Shown piece by piece: positions 1 to 11,959 of a stretch of 21,459 nucleotides of DNA. Location of the stretch: assembly GCA_009663005.1 (NCBI GenBank), contig VIGQ01001288.1, positions 1 through 21,459 of the forward strand. Reading direction: 5' to 3'. Below the pieces are notes generated by a model, which did no database searches, had not been told where the DNA came from, and saw only the letters and a program-made list of their open reading frames with translations. Numbering within the stretch: the first letter of the stretch is position 1; each line of letters begins with the position of its first letter. The position numbers were made by a program, and so were the translations under genes. The DNA is from Actinidia chinensis (Eukaryota > Streptophyta > Magnoliopsida > Ericales > Actinidiaceae).

Positions 1-2918
1 CGAGGGAGATTTATAAGGGGGGCCTTGTGTGAGGAAAAAAAGGGAAAAGATTGAGAATAAGGACCTCCGCCCATAACCCCGATGTTTAGGACGTCAAAGC
101 ATTCCCCAGAAAAGAGGAAAAGAAAATTAAGGGCCAAAAAAAAACCAGTATTCATTGGTCCCTCGGAGATTGGGAAGTTTGATCCGAACAAAGGGCTAAC
201 AACTCAAAGCAATCCCGCATTCCCTTATCTGGGTTGAAAGAAGCTACGGGAAAAGCAGGAGGCACCAAAATTGGTTGGGTTAGCATTCAGTGCCAGGCAT
301 AACACAGTTAGCAGTGGTTAGGCAAAAATTCCTAATGAGGGGAAATTGGGGAGGCCGTAAGCTTTCGCTTTCGCTTGGAGGGAGGAGTTGCCCCCCCTTA
401 TTATACCCTTACAAAAACTAAGGGCAACGCAGGCAGACGGAAACTCCTAAAAAAGGTGGTTTTAAAGGGCGAAGTTATGCTGCTTAGTGTCGGGGATTCC
501 GTTTTTGCCAGGAGGTTCAGCCCTGATCCCAAATTGTCCGGTCTTGCATTGAAAAAACTTGTGTGAGTTCCGGTCAAGTCAACTATTTTTTCTTCAGCCA
601 GCTAGGGGGAAATAAAAAAGCCGGGTTGGAGAAGGGTAAGGTAGGACAAAAAAAAAGGATAGATCTCAGTCAGAAAATCAGGAGAATTTAAGGGAGAAAT
701 TTCTCACTTGGCCCTTAACGGGGGGAGGAAAAGGGGGCTCTTTCTCTTTTGGTTTCGGATTAGGCCTGGTACGGCGGAGGTTGAAAAAAAACTTTTCATC
801 ACGGGGGGTTTTCCTCTTGAAGCGGGCGCCCAGCTTCCAATCCTGGCTTCTAAGCTCCCAAGCTATCTCCCACTTCCCAATTGTGCTTTTGATGCTTTTG
901 GATTCCACCCTCTCAATCGACGGGGCGATTCTAAATGATTTGGGGCCCGGGGTACAGGCGCTATGGGACGGAATGACTACAGGCAAAAGTTAGAAAGGCT
1001 TGGGTTTGTTACTTATAGGGCAGTTCGATCTAGACTAATAAAGGGGGGAGGCAGGGAAAGGCTACCATCACAAAAAAAAGGGATCGTCAGTTAAGCTCTT
1101 TCAGTGATGTCCCTCTCAATCTGGGCTTTGCCCGCCTTTTCAACCACGGGTTTGCTGAACTCCGGCTCTTTCCCAAGTCTTCTCTTCGTTCTTCGAAACC
1201 TTAGTTTCCTCTTGAAAGAAAAGAAGAAAGGGAGAAGGTCAGGGCAAAAAATCGCCCATATTTTAAAGAAGGCCATCGGTCAATCGGGGCAGTTCAAGTA
1301 GTTCCTGAGGAAGGGAAGAACGGGACATCTCATCATTGTCCTGGCATCCCTGTGAACGGAAAAATCGGACTAGAGGGAAGCTGCTGCTGGTTTCCGGTGA
1401 TTGGGCCATAATTTAAGTGAAAAAGGGATTGGAAGATTGAATGCTCAACAAGGCAGTCGGGTTTTTGCATCTTGTCAACTCATCGACATCCTTGTCAATT
1501 TCGGATGTGTTTCCCATACATTTTATTATTAAATTTAAAGAAGAGGAAAGAGGGCTCTCTAAATTCGGAAGGATTCTTCCTACCCTCTTTTGTTGTCTTC
1601 AGGACACCCAGAAAAAAAATAATCAGAGAAAAAAAAAGAATATAGGAAAAAAGCTAAAAAGGACGCTGAAGCATAGGCAAAGGGGCAAGTTCAGTTCCAT
1701 CTTCAATGACCCGAAACTGGCGGAGAGGGGAGGGGGAAGGAGGAAAGAGGACTCAGGACTCTAAAAGGGAGGGGAGGATTCCCGGGGTTCAGGGAGTGGA
1801 TTTTCAGTGAGTGACGGGCTTTAGGCGGTGGGGGCCTTGTACCATCTTTTAATAGGGGAAGGCCAGCGGGCCTTGCCCAAAAGCCAGTAGTAAAGAGAAG
1901 CTTACCAAACGGGGGGAAGGGGGAGACAACCAAACTACACTACGAAAGAAAAGGACACAGGGTTGGGGTTTCATTTGAAAAGAAAAAACTGGTGGGGATG
2001 GGTCGCCATTCTTTCTCTTTCTTTTTTTGGTCTCTTCAAAAAAATAGAGAGTATTTGGATGATTGGAGTCCAGTAGGGGAACAAAGTATCTCTTGGGTAT
2101 CACTCTTGCCGCTTTCATGGTCCAGGGTTGTAATCGGTTTTCTCGGAGTGGTATCGTTATAGTTTCCTACACCCCCCCCCCCCCACAAAAACCCACCATC
2201 TCCCCTTTCGTCCATAAGGGGGGCGGTGGGTTATGTCCCCCTTTCTTATTCTTGAAAAGAAATATAGGCCCAAACTGGCCATGGCAATGGTTTAGGTCAT
2301 TTCCAAACGTTCTGGCTGTTGGCTGTTGTGGGTAAAATCAATCCCCCGAATAAATAAATGCAATAAAGTCTTTGTTCTTCGTCAGCCCCCCAAAAATCAT
2401 CTAGGTTGAAGGGCCGACCCTTAACACACATTTGAAAGGGATAGGTCTTTCAAAAAAGACTTTTCCAAATACCTTATCTTTAGGCCATGGTTTTTTAAAA
2501 AAAAATTACACGAAAATAGGCCTAGCCGAGGAAAAAAGGTCCCTGCTTTCCAAAAGTTCAGTCCACAAAAGGATTCTTTTTAAAAGGTTCTGATGGACTT
2601 TTGAAAATTTAGGGATTACCTTGAGAATGTGGGGGGAGGGGAATGCGCCTTAGCTGGAGAACTTTTTTTGGGGGGGGACCATTTATATATACCATAATCA
2701 TGGGTGTTGTGGGCTACTTCTTAAAGGGAAGTGGTGACCCAGGCGCGAATGAAGGTTCCTGGGTCCAAAGCATCATTAAACTTTAGTGTTTAACACTTCC
2801 TGGATAAAGGATTGAGATTTAGAATGTTGCGCTCCAAAGAAAAGAAAGAACAGGAACGGAAATAGTGCAAAACAAAGAGGAGAGCCACTGCTCTGGTAGG
2901 CGTTAAGGAGGGGCAAGC
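1..2918. other. Unassigned spacer-like sequence, purine-rich on the plus strand
   Basis: No gene recognised on either strand. Open frames are short (longest 107 codons at 1441-1764, plus strand, lysine-rich because of A tracts) and lack known motifs. Many G and A runs occur, and a C13 run at 2172-2184. No tRNA, rRNA or intron core was recognised. If bases are inflated here as at the right end, a gene could be present and unreadable. Confidence 0.5.
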
Positions 2919-3017
2919 GAAAGGGGGGGAAGGAAAAAAGGGGCGGAGGGGAGGAAGAAGGGGGAGGGAGGGAAAAAGAAAGGGAGGGGGGGGGAGAGAA
3001 AAAAGAAGGGGAAAAAA
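2919..3017 (+). repeat. Polypurine tract, 99 nt with one pyrimidine
   Basis: The plus strand is only A and G from 2919 to 3017, apart from one C at 2944, and is uninterrupted purine from 2945 to 3017 (73 nt). It contains several G runs of four or more, including G9 around 2986-2994. Such a tract can form triplex or G-quadruplex structures. On the minus strand it gives a proline, phenylalanine and serine-rich open frame (2790-3098, 102 codons) that is a by-product of composition, not a supported gene. Confidence 0.85.
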
Positions 3018-6000
3018 TGAAAACCGCGAAATAAAATTAAAGGCGGATATAGAATTATATACCAGACAGATAGGACAAAAGGTTGGCGGAAAAATCAAAA
3101 TGAGGGCGGGGTTGGGTTTTCTGGCCTTTTCTTCTCTCCTAGCTATCAGAATAGGAAATTCGCTATTTCGTGGAAATTAAAAAACCGGGACTATCTATTA
3201 TGGATTTGTATGGCTTTGCCTGCCGCCTTTCAACCCGCCATTCTCTTCAGGGACAATATCTTCTACACAAGGCGAAGCAGCCAATGCATTAGGAAGAATA
3301 GGTGGTAGCAGCTCTCCTTCCTTAGGGATAGCGCCACAATGGGGGCTCCGTTCTATGATGAAAAAAACTTCCAGGCACTTCGATGCACTAACCTTACTCA
3401 AAACTACCAGGGCCCATTAGGGAAAGGTAATGTCCAAGTCCTAAACCTAAATAAAAAGAGATATTTCTCTTTCTTCTACTACAGCTTTTGGGGGATTCCG
3501 ATCACCAAAAGGAAAAAAAAGTCGTAATTGTCATGGTTGATGCCATAGGGTCTAAAGGGAAAAAGGATTTGATCGAAATAACAGGCCCGTAGGGAAAAAA
3601 AAGTACTTACCTCGGCTCGGAAGGCGTAGTTTGGTGATTGGCAATGAGGGGGGCCCCCCCCCCCAATCCTAATTTGAGTGGTTTTCTAAGGGCTTCATAA
3701 GGGGGAGGTGGCTTTTTCACGCGTTTCCCCCCCATTCTCAAGACCGGAGGGGGGAAGTACTCTTTCTAAAGGTTTACGCCAACATCCTATATTACTCTCG
3801 GGCAATCCATCCATTCCTATGAGCTTTGAACCGAGCCCAAGGCCTCGAAGCAAAGGCAAAGGTAAACTCCAACCCCAAAGAGGCAACCCCCATGAAAAAG
3901 GGGAATAAAAAATAAGCCGGCTAACCACGAAAAGCTGTCCTTTTACTCGGATTATTCTGTTCATTTCTTAATAATAGGAGAGGCATTCAAAGGCGCTAGC
4001 TTTTGTCTTCATATGAGCTCAGGTCTTTCTGGGAGGGAGCCCTAACCGAGGGATGCTTCCTATGGAAAACTTATTGGTCAAGGTTATAAGAGGGCCCACC
4101 TTTAAAGGGGCACAAGCCTTTAGCTATGAAGTAGTTCGCTTTTACCTGCGCTCGATTTTTATTTTATTTAAAAGAATGGGAAATGGATCAACGGGGGCTC
4201 CCCGCTAAACCTCTATGAAACTAAAGCATTATTAAACCGGGGCCGCCTTATTGAAGGAAAATGTAGTCTCCGACCTTAAACTTGTCCGGTAATTCAATTA
4301 GGGAAAGCTCTGCATTTCGTGAAACTGGGCAAGGGTCCAAGTATGGGCGGTAAAGACAAAAGCAAAGAAATCCTCTCCAACCTTGCCCACGTTAACGGGG
4401 GGATGGGATAGAAGGCATTCCCTTTATAGTAAGGCTAGGGGTAGCTGGGTAGGATAGGGAAAACCGAAACAGTAAAAAGTAAATGGGGTTTCAGAACGTT
4501 AAGCTCCCTTCTTTAATAAAAAAAACCCTTCCAAATGGAATGGTAAATTAATCGCTAGGCCTTATTGTTCGGGGACGAGGCGGAAGGGGACACACTACCC
4601 GTATTGCGGCACCCAAATCTCGAATGAGGAAAGTAGACGATTTGAGGAATAAACGGATCGAGCAGCTAGATGCATGTGTGTAAAAGCAGAATCACGAGGA
4701 AACAAATAATCTCTAGTGATAACGATGTTACTAGTATGGCTAACACTTACAAAGACGACGCCCAAATGGAATGACGGTCGGAACTCGGATTAGGTTCCCT
4801 CTTTCTTTATAAGTCACTCGGAGATAGATCCAATTAGTGGACAAATTAACGGACTCTGTTCAGGCACTAGGCATAGGCCTCTCCCTTTCTATGGGACTAG
4901 GGGAAGAAAAAGAACCCATGTTCTTCTCTTCCTCGAGGGATTAGGAGCCACGAGGGAGACCTTAGCCCTGGGTGCCTTGGAACCAAAAGCCGCTTCCCTC
5001 AGGGGGGAAAGGCGAAATCACTTCCTGACTTTAGATAGAAAGAGGCCGGGGGGGCGGGAGGGGGATCTCTCCAATAGAATTTTAAAATTCGGGGGTTTTT
5101 GGTAGTTTACGGAACGCGAAAAGCTAATAAAACTTGGGGGAAAGGGGGACCACTATATCCTGCTTAGTAAAAACTTCAACAAACTCATCCTCATGGGGCG
5201 GACTTGTGGAATCAGATTTCAGATAGGCTGATTCGGACTTCTAGTCTATTTTTAACCTAGTCAATGATCCCTTGGACAAAATGTTTGTGACCCTATTTAG
5301 TGAAAAGAATTGCTGGCTGTTTGGGGAAAGAAGAAGGGAGGTTAACGAGCACGGAGTAAGACCACAAGGGGGCGGTTTTTAGGCGGGGGGGTTACTCAAT
5401 ATAAAATATCGGGGATGATAGACATAGGGTCTAGGAAAAACTAGGGCTGTGTTGAACCCGGGCGGTCGGTGGTTAGGGTGGGTTACGAAGTTAGGACCCG
5501 GACGGGATGAAAGGCTGTTTTAAAAAAAACGTAGTCCACTACTCCACTCAGGTTGGCCAGGTGGCCGCGTTCATTGTAAAAATATTAGACCTAAACAAGA
5601 ACGGAAATTCTGGCTCGCTTAGCCCTTAGCCATAGCTCGAAATCCGAAACAGCCAAAAACTCGTCTTTGGTTCCTATTCTAGTATTGGGGAGGTTCTTCT
5701 TGGATTAGGGGGAGGGTTGATGGAGAAAAAGGCTTCTTCGGCCCTTTGTTTGATTTGACTTTTTTGATAAGAAAAAAAGCCCTTTTGGACTTCTATTGAG
5801 GATGGGGGACGCGATTGTTTCTGGGAAGTTTCGTTTTTTTTTTTTTTGTATCTGATGGTTCTTTCTACTGAGTCTTTGAAACGTTGTAGGAAAACTGTTT
5901 GCAGATGCGAAACCATGAATCGAAAACCAAGATCGAAAGATGCAGGGCTGTCGACGGACAAAGCCGGGGAACGTCGACCGCAAAAAAACGAAAGGATGGG

Positions 6001-6163
6001 CCAAAGGCGGCCCCGGATCCCAGGGGGTAGGATTATTTCACCTATGTGAGCCTTACTCAGATCAGAACCTAAACGATTCTCTTTCGCCTCCTATTCGGTC
6101 GGCCGGCTTTTTTTCTTTAAGCAAAAACCTTCGCATTTTCCTGGGCTGAAGATCCCAAAGTCT
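3018..6163. other. Unassigned spacer-like sequence
   Basis: No gene recognised. From about 4000 to 5670 there is not even an open frame of 60 codons, and the base use is more even than elsewhere, typical of plant mitochondrial intergenic DNA. An open frame at 3198-3401 (minus, 67 codons) and two overlapping minus frames at 5674-6004 show no known motif. A G6-C11 junction at 3648-3664 and a T14 run at 5834-5847 are likely inflated homopolymers. Confidence 0.5.
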
Positions 6164-6211
6164 CCAAGGTGGGGCCCGCCTTTGGCCCCACGGGGGACCT
6201 TGGCTTTTTTT
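6164..6211 (+). repeat. GC-rich stem-loop followed by T7, terminator-like
   Basis: Left arm CCAAGGTGGGGCC (6164-6176), 7-base loop (6177-6183), right arm GGCCCCAC (6184-6191), then GGGGGA, then CCTTGG (6198-6203). If the six bases GGGGGA are bulged out, the arms pair over 13 bp without mismatch. A C and seven T follow at 6204-6211. In bacteria this would look like an intrinsic terminator. In plant mitochondria such stem-loops usually mark mature 3' RNA ends and protect from exonucleases. No gene is recognised upstream to assign it to. Confidence 0.55.
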
Positions 6212-9200
6212 AAAGAGAAATTCCCGCTCCTGTTTTGTCGTAGGACGCTCGGCCAGTCCACCGGGGTGGGTTGGTTTTTAATCCTTCAGTTTTTCGAGCG
6301 TCTTCTTGGGATAGTTTTTAAGCGGCCCATTAGGGCGCCGAGGATTGTAACCTTGGGGGGGGGCTAAGGTCCCCTGGGGGAATAGGCCTTTCCAGGCAGT
6401 GCGCCGGTTTAGTTTCCATGGTCCATTGGGATTGGTCGGTGCAAGGCCCCAGAAATTGGAAACACATTGATTTCGGCTCGTTCCCGTCCCTTCCTCAGGG
6501 GCCTGTCCCTCGGCCCATTATGTTGGTCAGGATCCATACTTTTGTCGGGCAGCGCGAAGGCTTACACGTGTTCACTAAATTATGGAACGGTTTCACAGGG
6601 GCCTCTTCCTCCTCCCTTTTCTGCTCCAACCTCGTTAGGGGGTCCGGGACCCCCACAAGGGGTGAGGGAGTCGACTCTGAAAATCTCAGCCCAATTGGGC
6701 CGGGGGATTTCGCCCCGCCGCATCCGATTTTTCCCCCAATTCTTGTTCACACCCGGATGATCATTCCTTGGGGTGAATTTGTTGGAACCTCGTAACGGTC
6801 GTGTCGGGTGAGGCAAAGGAGCCGCTTCCGTTCACAGTATGGACTTATGGGGCTAAAACGGGCAACAACTTGGCCAAAATATCCTCGCCTCAAAGAGACT
6901 TCCCGAGAGCCAGAAGTATAAAAGGAATGGCCATAGGGAATGGCGCATTTCCAGGCAATCGTAGGGGATTGTCTCGCCGAATGAATTTAGTTGGTACTAA
7001 AGAAGAAATGTAGAAGGAAAAAAAAGTGAACGAAAAAAGAGTAAAAATTAAAAAAGTGAAAGGAAAAACAAGAAGAACACTTTTTCCAACCAGAAAGCAA
7101 TTTCCCCACTGAATGGTATACTTTAGTGTTAAGCGGCTTTCCTAAATCACATCCTTTGGAATAAAATTCCAGTTAGAAAGGGAAAATCCAATTAGAGATA
7201 AGCCTGTCCAAACCTGACGCATCAAATGGCATAGGTTTAAAATGGGAAACGAAAAGGTTTTTTTTTGGAAACCCCCCCAATTCTTCCGCAGATTCTGGGC
7301 CCCCCTTCATCCGACAACCATGGGCCCAGGCAAAATTCCCACCGAACCCTGGCATCAGGAAATATTAATGCCTTTTTTTTGAAACACGGCGTTGAATTCA
7401 AATTAAGTTTGAAAAGAAACGCCCTAACCGAATATTTTTTAGAGATGCCGCAAGCAAAGATTCATATTAGCCCCCTAATTGACTGCAAGTTTTAATAATC
7501 TATGACCTCTTTTAAATCGTTTTTTTTCTGTAAAAAATATTTTTTTCCCGTTTGGGGGGGGGGTTGCCCCGGCAAAAGGAATGAAACGTCGGTAAGCTCC
7601 TGCCCAAAATTAATAAACATTCAATCCAAGCCCCGGTAGGTTGGGGTATTTCCAATAAAAAGGGGAGCACCTTTGCTTTATCAATGGAACAAACGCCAGC
7701 CCTTGTGTACCCTAGTAAGCTATGGGGCCCAATAACTCAAAGCGATTATGGAGTACTCTGGAACCCTCCATAGCACCCGGGTGACCAAAGTGAAATGTCG
7801 ATCCTATCTGGGTTGGCAGATTTCCCCACCAAACAGCCACCCACAAGAAGTCAAAAAAATAACAATCGAAGGTTTGTATTGCAATTCAAATCTCAATATT
7901 TGGCGAAAAATCCAAGAATTTTTCCTGGGGGGCAGACGCAACAAGCCAAAATGGGTTTTGAAAACGTCTAAAACTGTTTTTTTTTTTTTTTTTTGAAAGA
8001 GAGTAAACAACCGCGAAATTCCAGGATCCCTAATCCAAAAATCCAACCTACTCGATTGAACAGGCCCCATAAGCTTTTTTAATAGGTGCTTTTAATCTGC
8101 GCCCCTGAAGTCTCCGTGAAAACGCGAATTGAGTTTACCAAAATTGAAGCAAGAACCTACTCCCTCCCCAATCCCCAGGAATAATTGGAGAGAAGTTTTT
8201 TTTTTATCTCCCCGTCCCCCACCAACATTGGCCCCCCATAAAAAAAAGTAAGAAATTGGATTAAATACAACATAAATTCGAGGGCTTTATGCCCGGATCT
8301 CATACATTAATATGAAAATGGAAAATAAAAATGGGAACCAAGCTTACTATGGATGTTAAACGCACAATTAACATCACTAAACGGGTCGGCTATCGAACAC
8401 CGGGGTCAGAATGAAATTTACGAAGGCAAAAAAAAAAAAGAAGAACCGACCAATTCTGCGAATCGAAGCGAGCCTTCCCCCTTGCATGCATGAAAAATTG
8501 TGGTTTGGGGTGGACCCTTCTCATTCGAATTCAGTTGCTCTCGAACCGGTTGGCGGGGAAGGGGTTTTCCCCTTCACACGGCTCAACCAACTTTTTGACC
8601 TTTTCCCCGCGGGACCCGTATGTCGCGAACAGGCCCTTTCCCCCATATAAAAAGGTAAATGTCCCCCCTCCGCCCCTTTTCCTTTTGCCAAACTCAAGTG
8701 TAGGCCCAAAAAAAAATCCGCGTGCTTTAGGCCCCCCCTTCTTCCCCTTCCCTAATGGAAAAGAAAGTCCCCCACCGGCCCTTGCCCTTAGTAAGTCCCT
8801 TTAACTTAAATAGCGTGGGCAGCCCTGCCGCCCCCCCTATTTTGGATAGGTGATTCCCACTACCGAACGCGAAAAGAAAAAGGGCTGGATCAGAAAAAGG
8901 GGGGAAAACTCGAGCCTCTCTGCCCCAGCAAATCTAACCGCTTTCGCGTGGTTCAAACCGGTTTTTTCCCCACCGAAACTAATAGACGCAAAATGAAGTG
9001 ATTCCCAGTCATAAGAGTTTGCGCCTTTTTGAAGTGGGGGGTGGTCCCCCCCCTTTGTCGCCTATTGGGGCTGGGCCCTTCCCAAATTAGGGCCCCCTCA
9101 CCGTCAGGGCCCATAAGCGCCCTCTTGCCTACCGCCATCATGCGAAGGCGCCGTCCCCTGTTAGCCTTCCCTGAAAACCATGGAAATCCGCTCCCACAAC

Positions 9201-9398
9201 CTGTTTATCGTTTTCGTTGATCGGCCCTCCCTCCCAACGGTGGTTATCGATTCGAAAAGGGCAAGGGCGGCAAACAGCCCCCCCAACAAGGAAGTGGTTT
9301 TTTTACTAACAGTAAAATGTCCCCCCTTATTCCCGAACATGCCCTTGGGTTTGCAAACCCGGGGTGGGTAGGAGCGGGGGTCCGAAAAGTCCGTAAAT
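6212..9398. other. Unassigned spacer-like sequence
   Basis: No gene recognised. The longest frame is 125 codons at 6418-6795 on the plus strand (start MVHWDW, rich in P, G and S, no motif known to me). Another frame overlaps it at 6467-6760, and the minus strand is open at 6580-6816, so openness on both strands reflects few A/T-rich triplets, not coding. A T18 run lies at 7977-7994. The plus strand turns from G/A-run-rich to C/T-run-rich in the 7-8.5 kb area. Confidence 0.5.
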
Positions 9399-9459
9399 CC
9401 CCCGCCCCCCCCCTTTGTTCCGCCCCCCCACCCCCCCCCTCGCCCCCCCCCCCCCCTCC
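9399..9459. repeat. C-rich block, G-quadruplex potential on the minus strand
   Basis: Sixty-one bases, mostly C on the plus strand, include runs of C9, C7, C9 and C14 (9443-9456). The minus strand therefore has at least four G runs of seven or more with short spacers, which fits the general G-quadruplex pattern; the plus strand would suit an i-motif. It also yields glycine-rich or proline-rich peptides in several frames that should not be read as protein. Some or all of the run length may be sequencing inflation. Confidence 0.8.
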
Positions 9460-11914
9460 GGAAGGCAAAAAACGGCCGCGTCCCGGATCTTTATCCTTCC
9501 CTCGTGCAATTCCAAATCCCGGTGAACTTTTTCAAAACGGGGTCCGCCAAAGAAAAGCCCCAAAGAAGCATCAAAACAATTTCCGATGAGGAAATTTCCA
9601 TGGGAGCAAATTCTTTTTTGTAGCAGCCAAACTAAGCTTTCCCCGGGTGGCCGGGACTTCAATAAAAAAGCAAGAAATAGAAGATCGAAAAAAATGAAAA
9701 ACGTCAAAAGCGTAGTTGGTCATTTATAAGCGGGTTGTTCCCGTCCTTTCTTTTGAATCCCTAGAAAAAACGTTCCCGACAAAACCTGCTTTAACTAACA
9801 ACTACCGCAGGGGGCCAAATATACGATAGTAGATACATAATTTTTCGAGTTGGTGATCATACACCTAAAAAGAATGAACACATGGAAACAAGAGCGGGGC
9901 CGATTTGGATCGACGGCCCCCCGAAGAAAACGCTTTTCGACGAAGGAAAAGGAATGAGTCCCACAAGGTTTGAATTGGTTTTTTGGCCCCAACTCAAAAG
10001 AAAACCGGTACGCGCGGAAAGTCCTTTTCGGGGGACTAAGCCTCCCCCTCCCCTTTCCACCCCACTTCCAAATTCGACTTCTTTTATTTCTTGAAATTTG
10101 AAATCCTTTTCCCCTCCCGCCATTCCTTCCCTGTTTTCTGTTAAGATTTGCCGCCCCGCAGCCCCCCCTATTTTGACTAATGCTTTGAAAAAAAAAGAGG
10201 GTGCTTGCGAAACTGAAAAAAGATTTCCCTTTTCCCTTCGATCGAATACGGAAAGTGGGATTCAAGAAAAAGGCCAATCCCATGGGGCAACCGCTGCAAT
10301 AGCTTCCGTTTTTTTAGAGCAAGCCCTCAAAATGGCATAAAACCAAATGATGTGTTTTTTAGCACCATGAATGGATTTTCGGCCACGGGGAAAATGAATC
10401 GAGGAAAAACTAAGGAACGTTTCCATACCGGACACGCCGTTTTTCCCCAGCTGGGAAGCATTGTAGCAGCTCCGGCAAAACCCATTGATTTTTTTTGGCA
10501 CCCACCTTCTGACATCCTCGAGTTTGAGAAATTTAAAATTCTTCCCAACATCGCCTTTTTTTTGAAATTTTTGAATGAACTATTTTTTATGTTTTTTATA
10601 GAGTCCCTCGTCCGATTCCCCCTTCCCCACTCCTTCCTTTTAATCTTGGCAAATCTTCTCAACTTGGAAAAAAAAATTGCAAAGCCATGGATTTTTTTAG
10701 TCTTGGTAACTCTTAGTACACGAACACCAACCCCAATCTTCGCGAAAAAAAAAAAGACAAGCGTGATCGGTTTTTGAAAAAAGCGATGACTGTAAAGGCC
10801 TATTTTCCTTAGGGCTTAAAGACGTGACTCTGGTTTGGTTTAAAGCAAACTAAGTGGGACCTTTACTTACGTCTCAAAATATAGGCCCCCCCTCGCGAAA
10901 TCCCTACTTTTTTTTTTCTTTTAACCTTACGAAAATGTAAATTTTAGATTAATCTTTCAGTGGGTTTTTTTCCTCCTTTTTTGGATTTTTTGGTTTTTTC
11001 TTAAACAGGACAAGCCCCGCCTCCAACAAAAATGAGAAAAAAAGGGGGGGGCGGGCTTGGGTTTTCGCTTTTTAAAACAGACAAGGGGGCCCTAACTGGG
11101 GAATCATGGCCCTCCGGAAGAAGAGGACTTAAAATTTTGGGCGTTTAAGCATTTCCATTGTCCTTATGGAAAAGGAGTCCCCTTTAAGGCTAAAAGTCCC
11201 TTTTCTTTACACCCGAACTTGGACTTTGGCTCTGTTATAATGGGAAAACCCTCGGCCTCCTTTTCGTCCCCCCCTAAATTTGCCTGCCGGGCCGAGAGCA
11301 AAAAGCAAACTGCAGCCCCCCTCGAGAGAACCGCTTCCTTGGGCCCCTGGAAGAAAAGAAGGGAAAAGAGCGACGCTCGTCTGAACTTACTATATTAATT
11401 TTAAAAGGACCAACGGGAGAACAACCCTACTTTGAACTTCTTTTTTTTTTCCCCCGGGGGTCGTTTGGACCCATGAATCAATGCCTGGACCATGCCCCTC
11501 TTGCCCCCTTTTAGGCCCCGCCCACTACCAACCCTCTTAATGGTCCGGGATAATCCTGGGTTTTTGCCCCCACCCTAAAGCAAGCAACCCGCGTTTCACT
11601 TACACAATTAGTGGGTAAAGTGGGGAACTAACTGGCCCCTGAAAGAGGCTAAAAAGCCAACACCGAAAACAACCTTCCCCTTTTTTTTTTTCCCCTTGAA
11701 TTAAAAAGTAATCAAGGGGTTTGGAAAATTCCCCCTAAATAAAAGGAAGGTATTCGAAGGCCGGCCTCTAGCCCAATTTAACTTTTTTTGGGATGGGAGG
11801 CGCAAGGCAAAGGAAAAAGTTCCCACTTGACGAGCTTTAACGCGGCAACTTTTAAGGTTAATAACCACTTATTTGAGATAAAAGAAAGCCCCCCCCTGTG
11901 GGAAAAGACCTTTC
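9460..11914. other. Unassigned sequence holding the longest open frames of the window
   Basis: Frames at 9795-10283 (minus, 162 codons) and 10352-10777 (plus, 141 codons) are the longest in the window; 10327-10662 (minus, 111 codons) overlaps the latter. None has a domain I recognise. The plus frame at 10352 has a hydrophobic middle (about residues 67-85, FFLKFLNELFFMFFIESLV) that comes from T-rich DNA. Because both strands are open over the same stretch and the sequence appears inflated, I do not call genes. From 10778 to 11914 nothing was recognised. Confidence 0.45.
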
Positions 11915-11959
11915 CTCGATAAAGGCCAAGGGGAAAGCCTTAACTTCACTTTTATCGAG
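11915..11959. repeat. Inverted repeat, 9 bp perfect arms extendable to 12 bp
   Basis: CTCGATAAA (11915-11923) faces TTTATCGAG (11951-11959) as a perfect 9 bp inverted repeat. The left arm continues as GGC to 11926, and GCCTT at 11937-11941 pairs with AAGGC at 11922-11926. If nine bases (11942-11950) are looped out or are an insertion, the arms become CTCGATAAAGGC and GCCTTTATCGAG, a perfect 12 bp stem with a 10-base loop. The role is unknown; stem-loops in plant mitochondria often define transcript ends. Confidence 0.6.

Noticed and set aside
2790..3098. Proline and phenylalanine-rich open frame on the minus strand
   Set aside because: It is the complement of the polypurine tract; a stop codon cannot easily occur there, so openness carries no information.
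6418..6795. Open frame of 125 codons on the plus strand
   Set aside because: No recognisable motif, overlapping open frames on both strands, and composition explains the lack of stops.
201..7816. AACTCAAAGC followed by TATCTGGGTTG near 205-236 and again near 7735-7816
   Set aside because: The two words are at different spacing in the two places and the sequence between does not match; likely coincidence.
9010..9017. CATAAGAG, similar to the core of plant mitochondrial promoters
   Set aside because: The motif is too short to be informative in 21 kb, and no gene is recognised downstream.
9244..9468. Glycine-rich open frame on the minus strand (and proline-rich one on the plus strand)
   Set aside because: Both come from the C-rich block and have no protein character beyond repeats of one residue.
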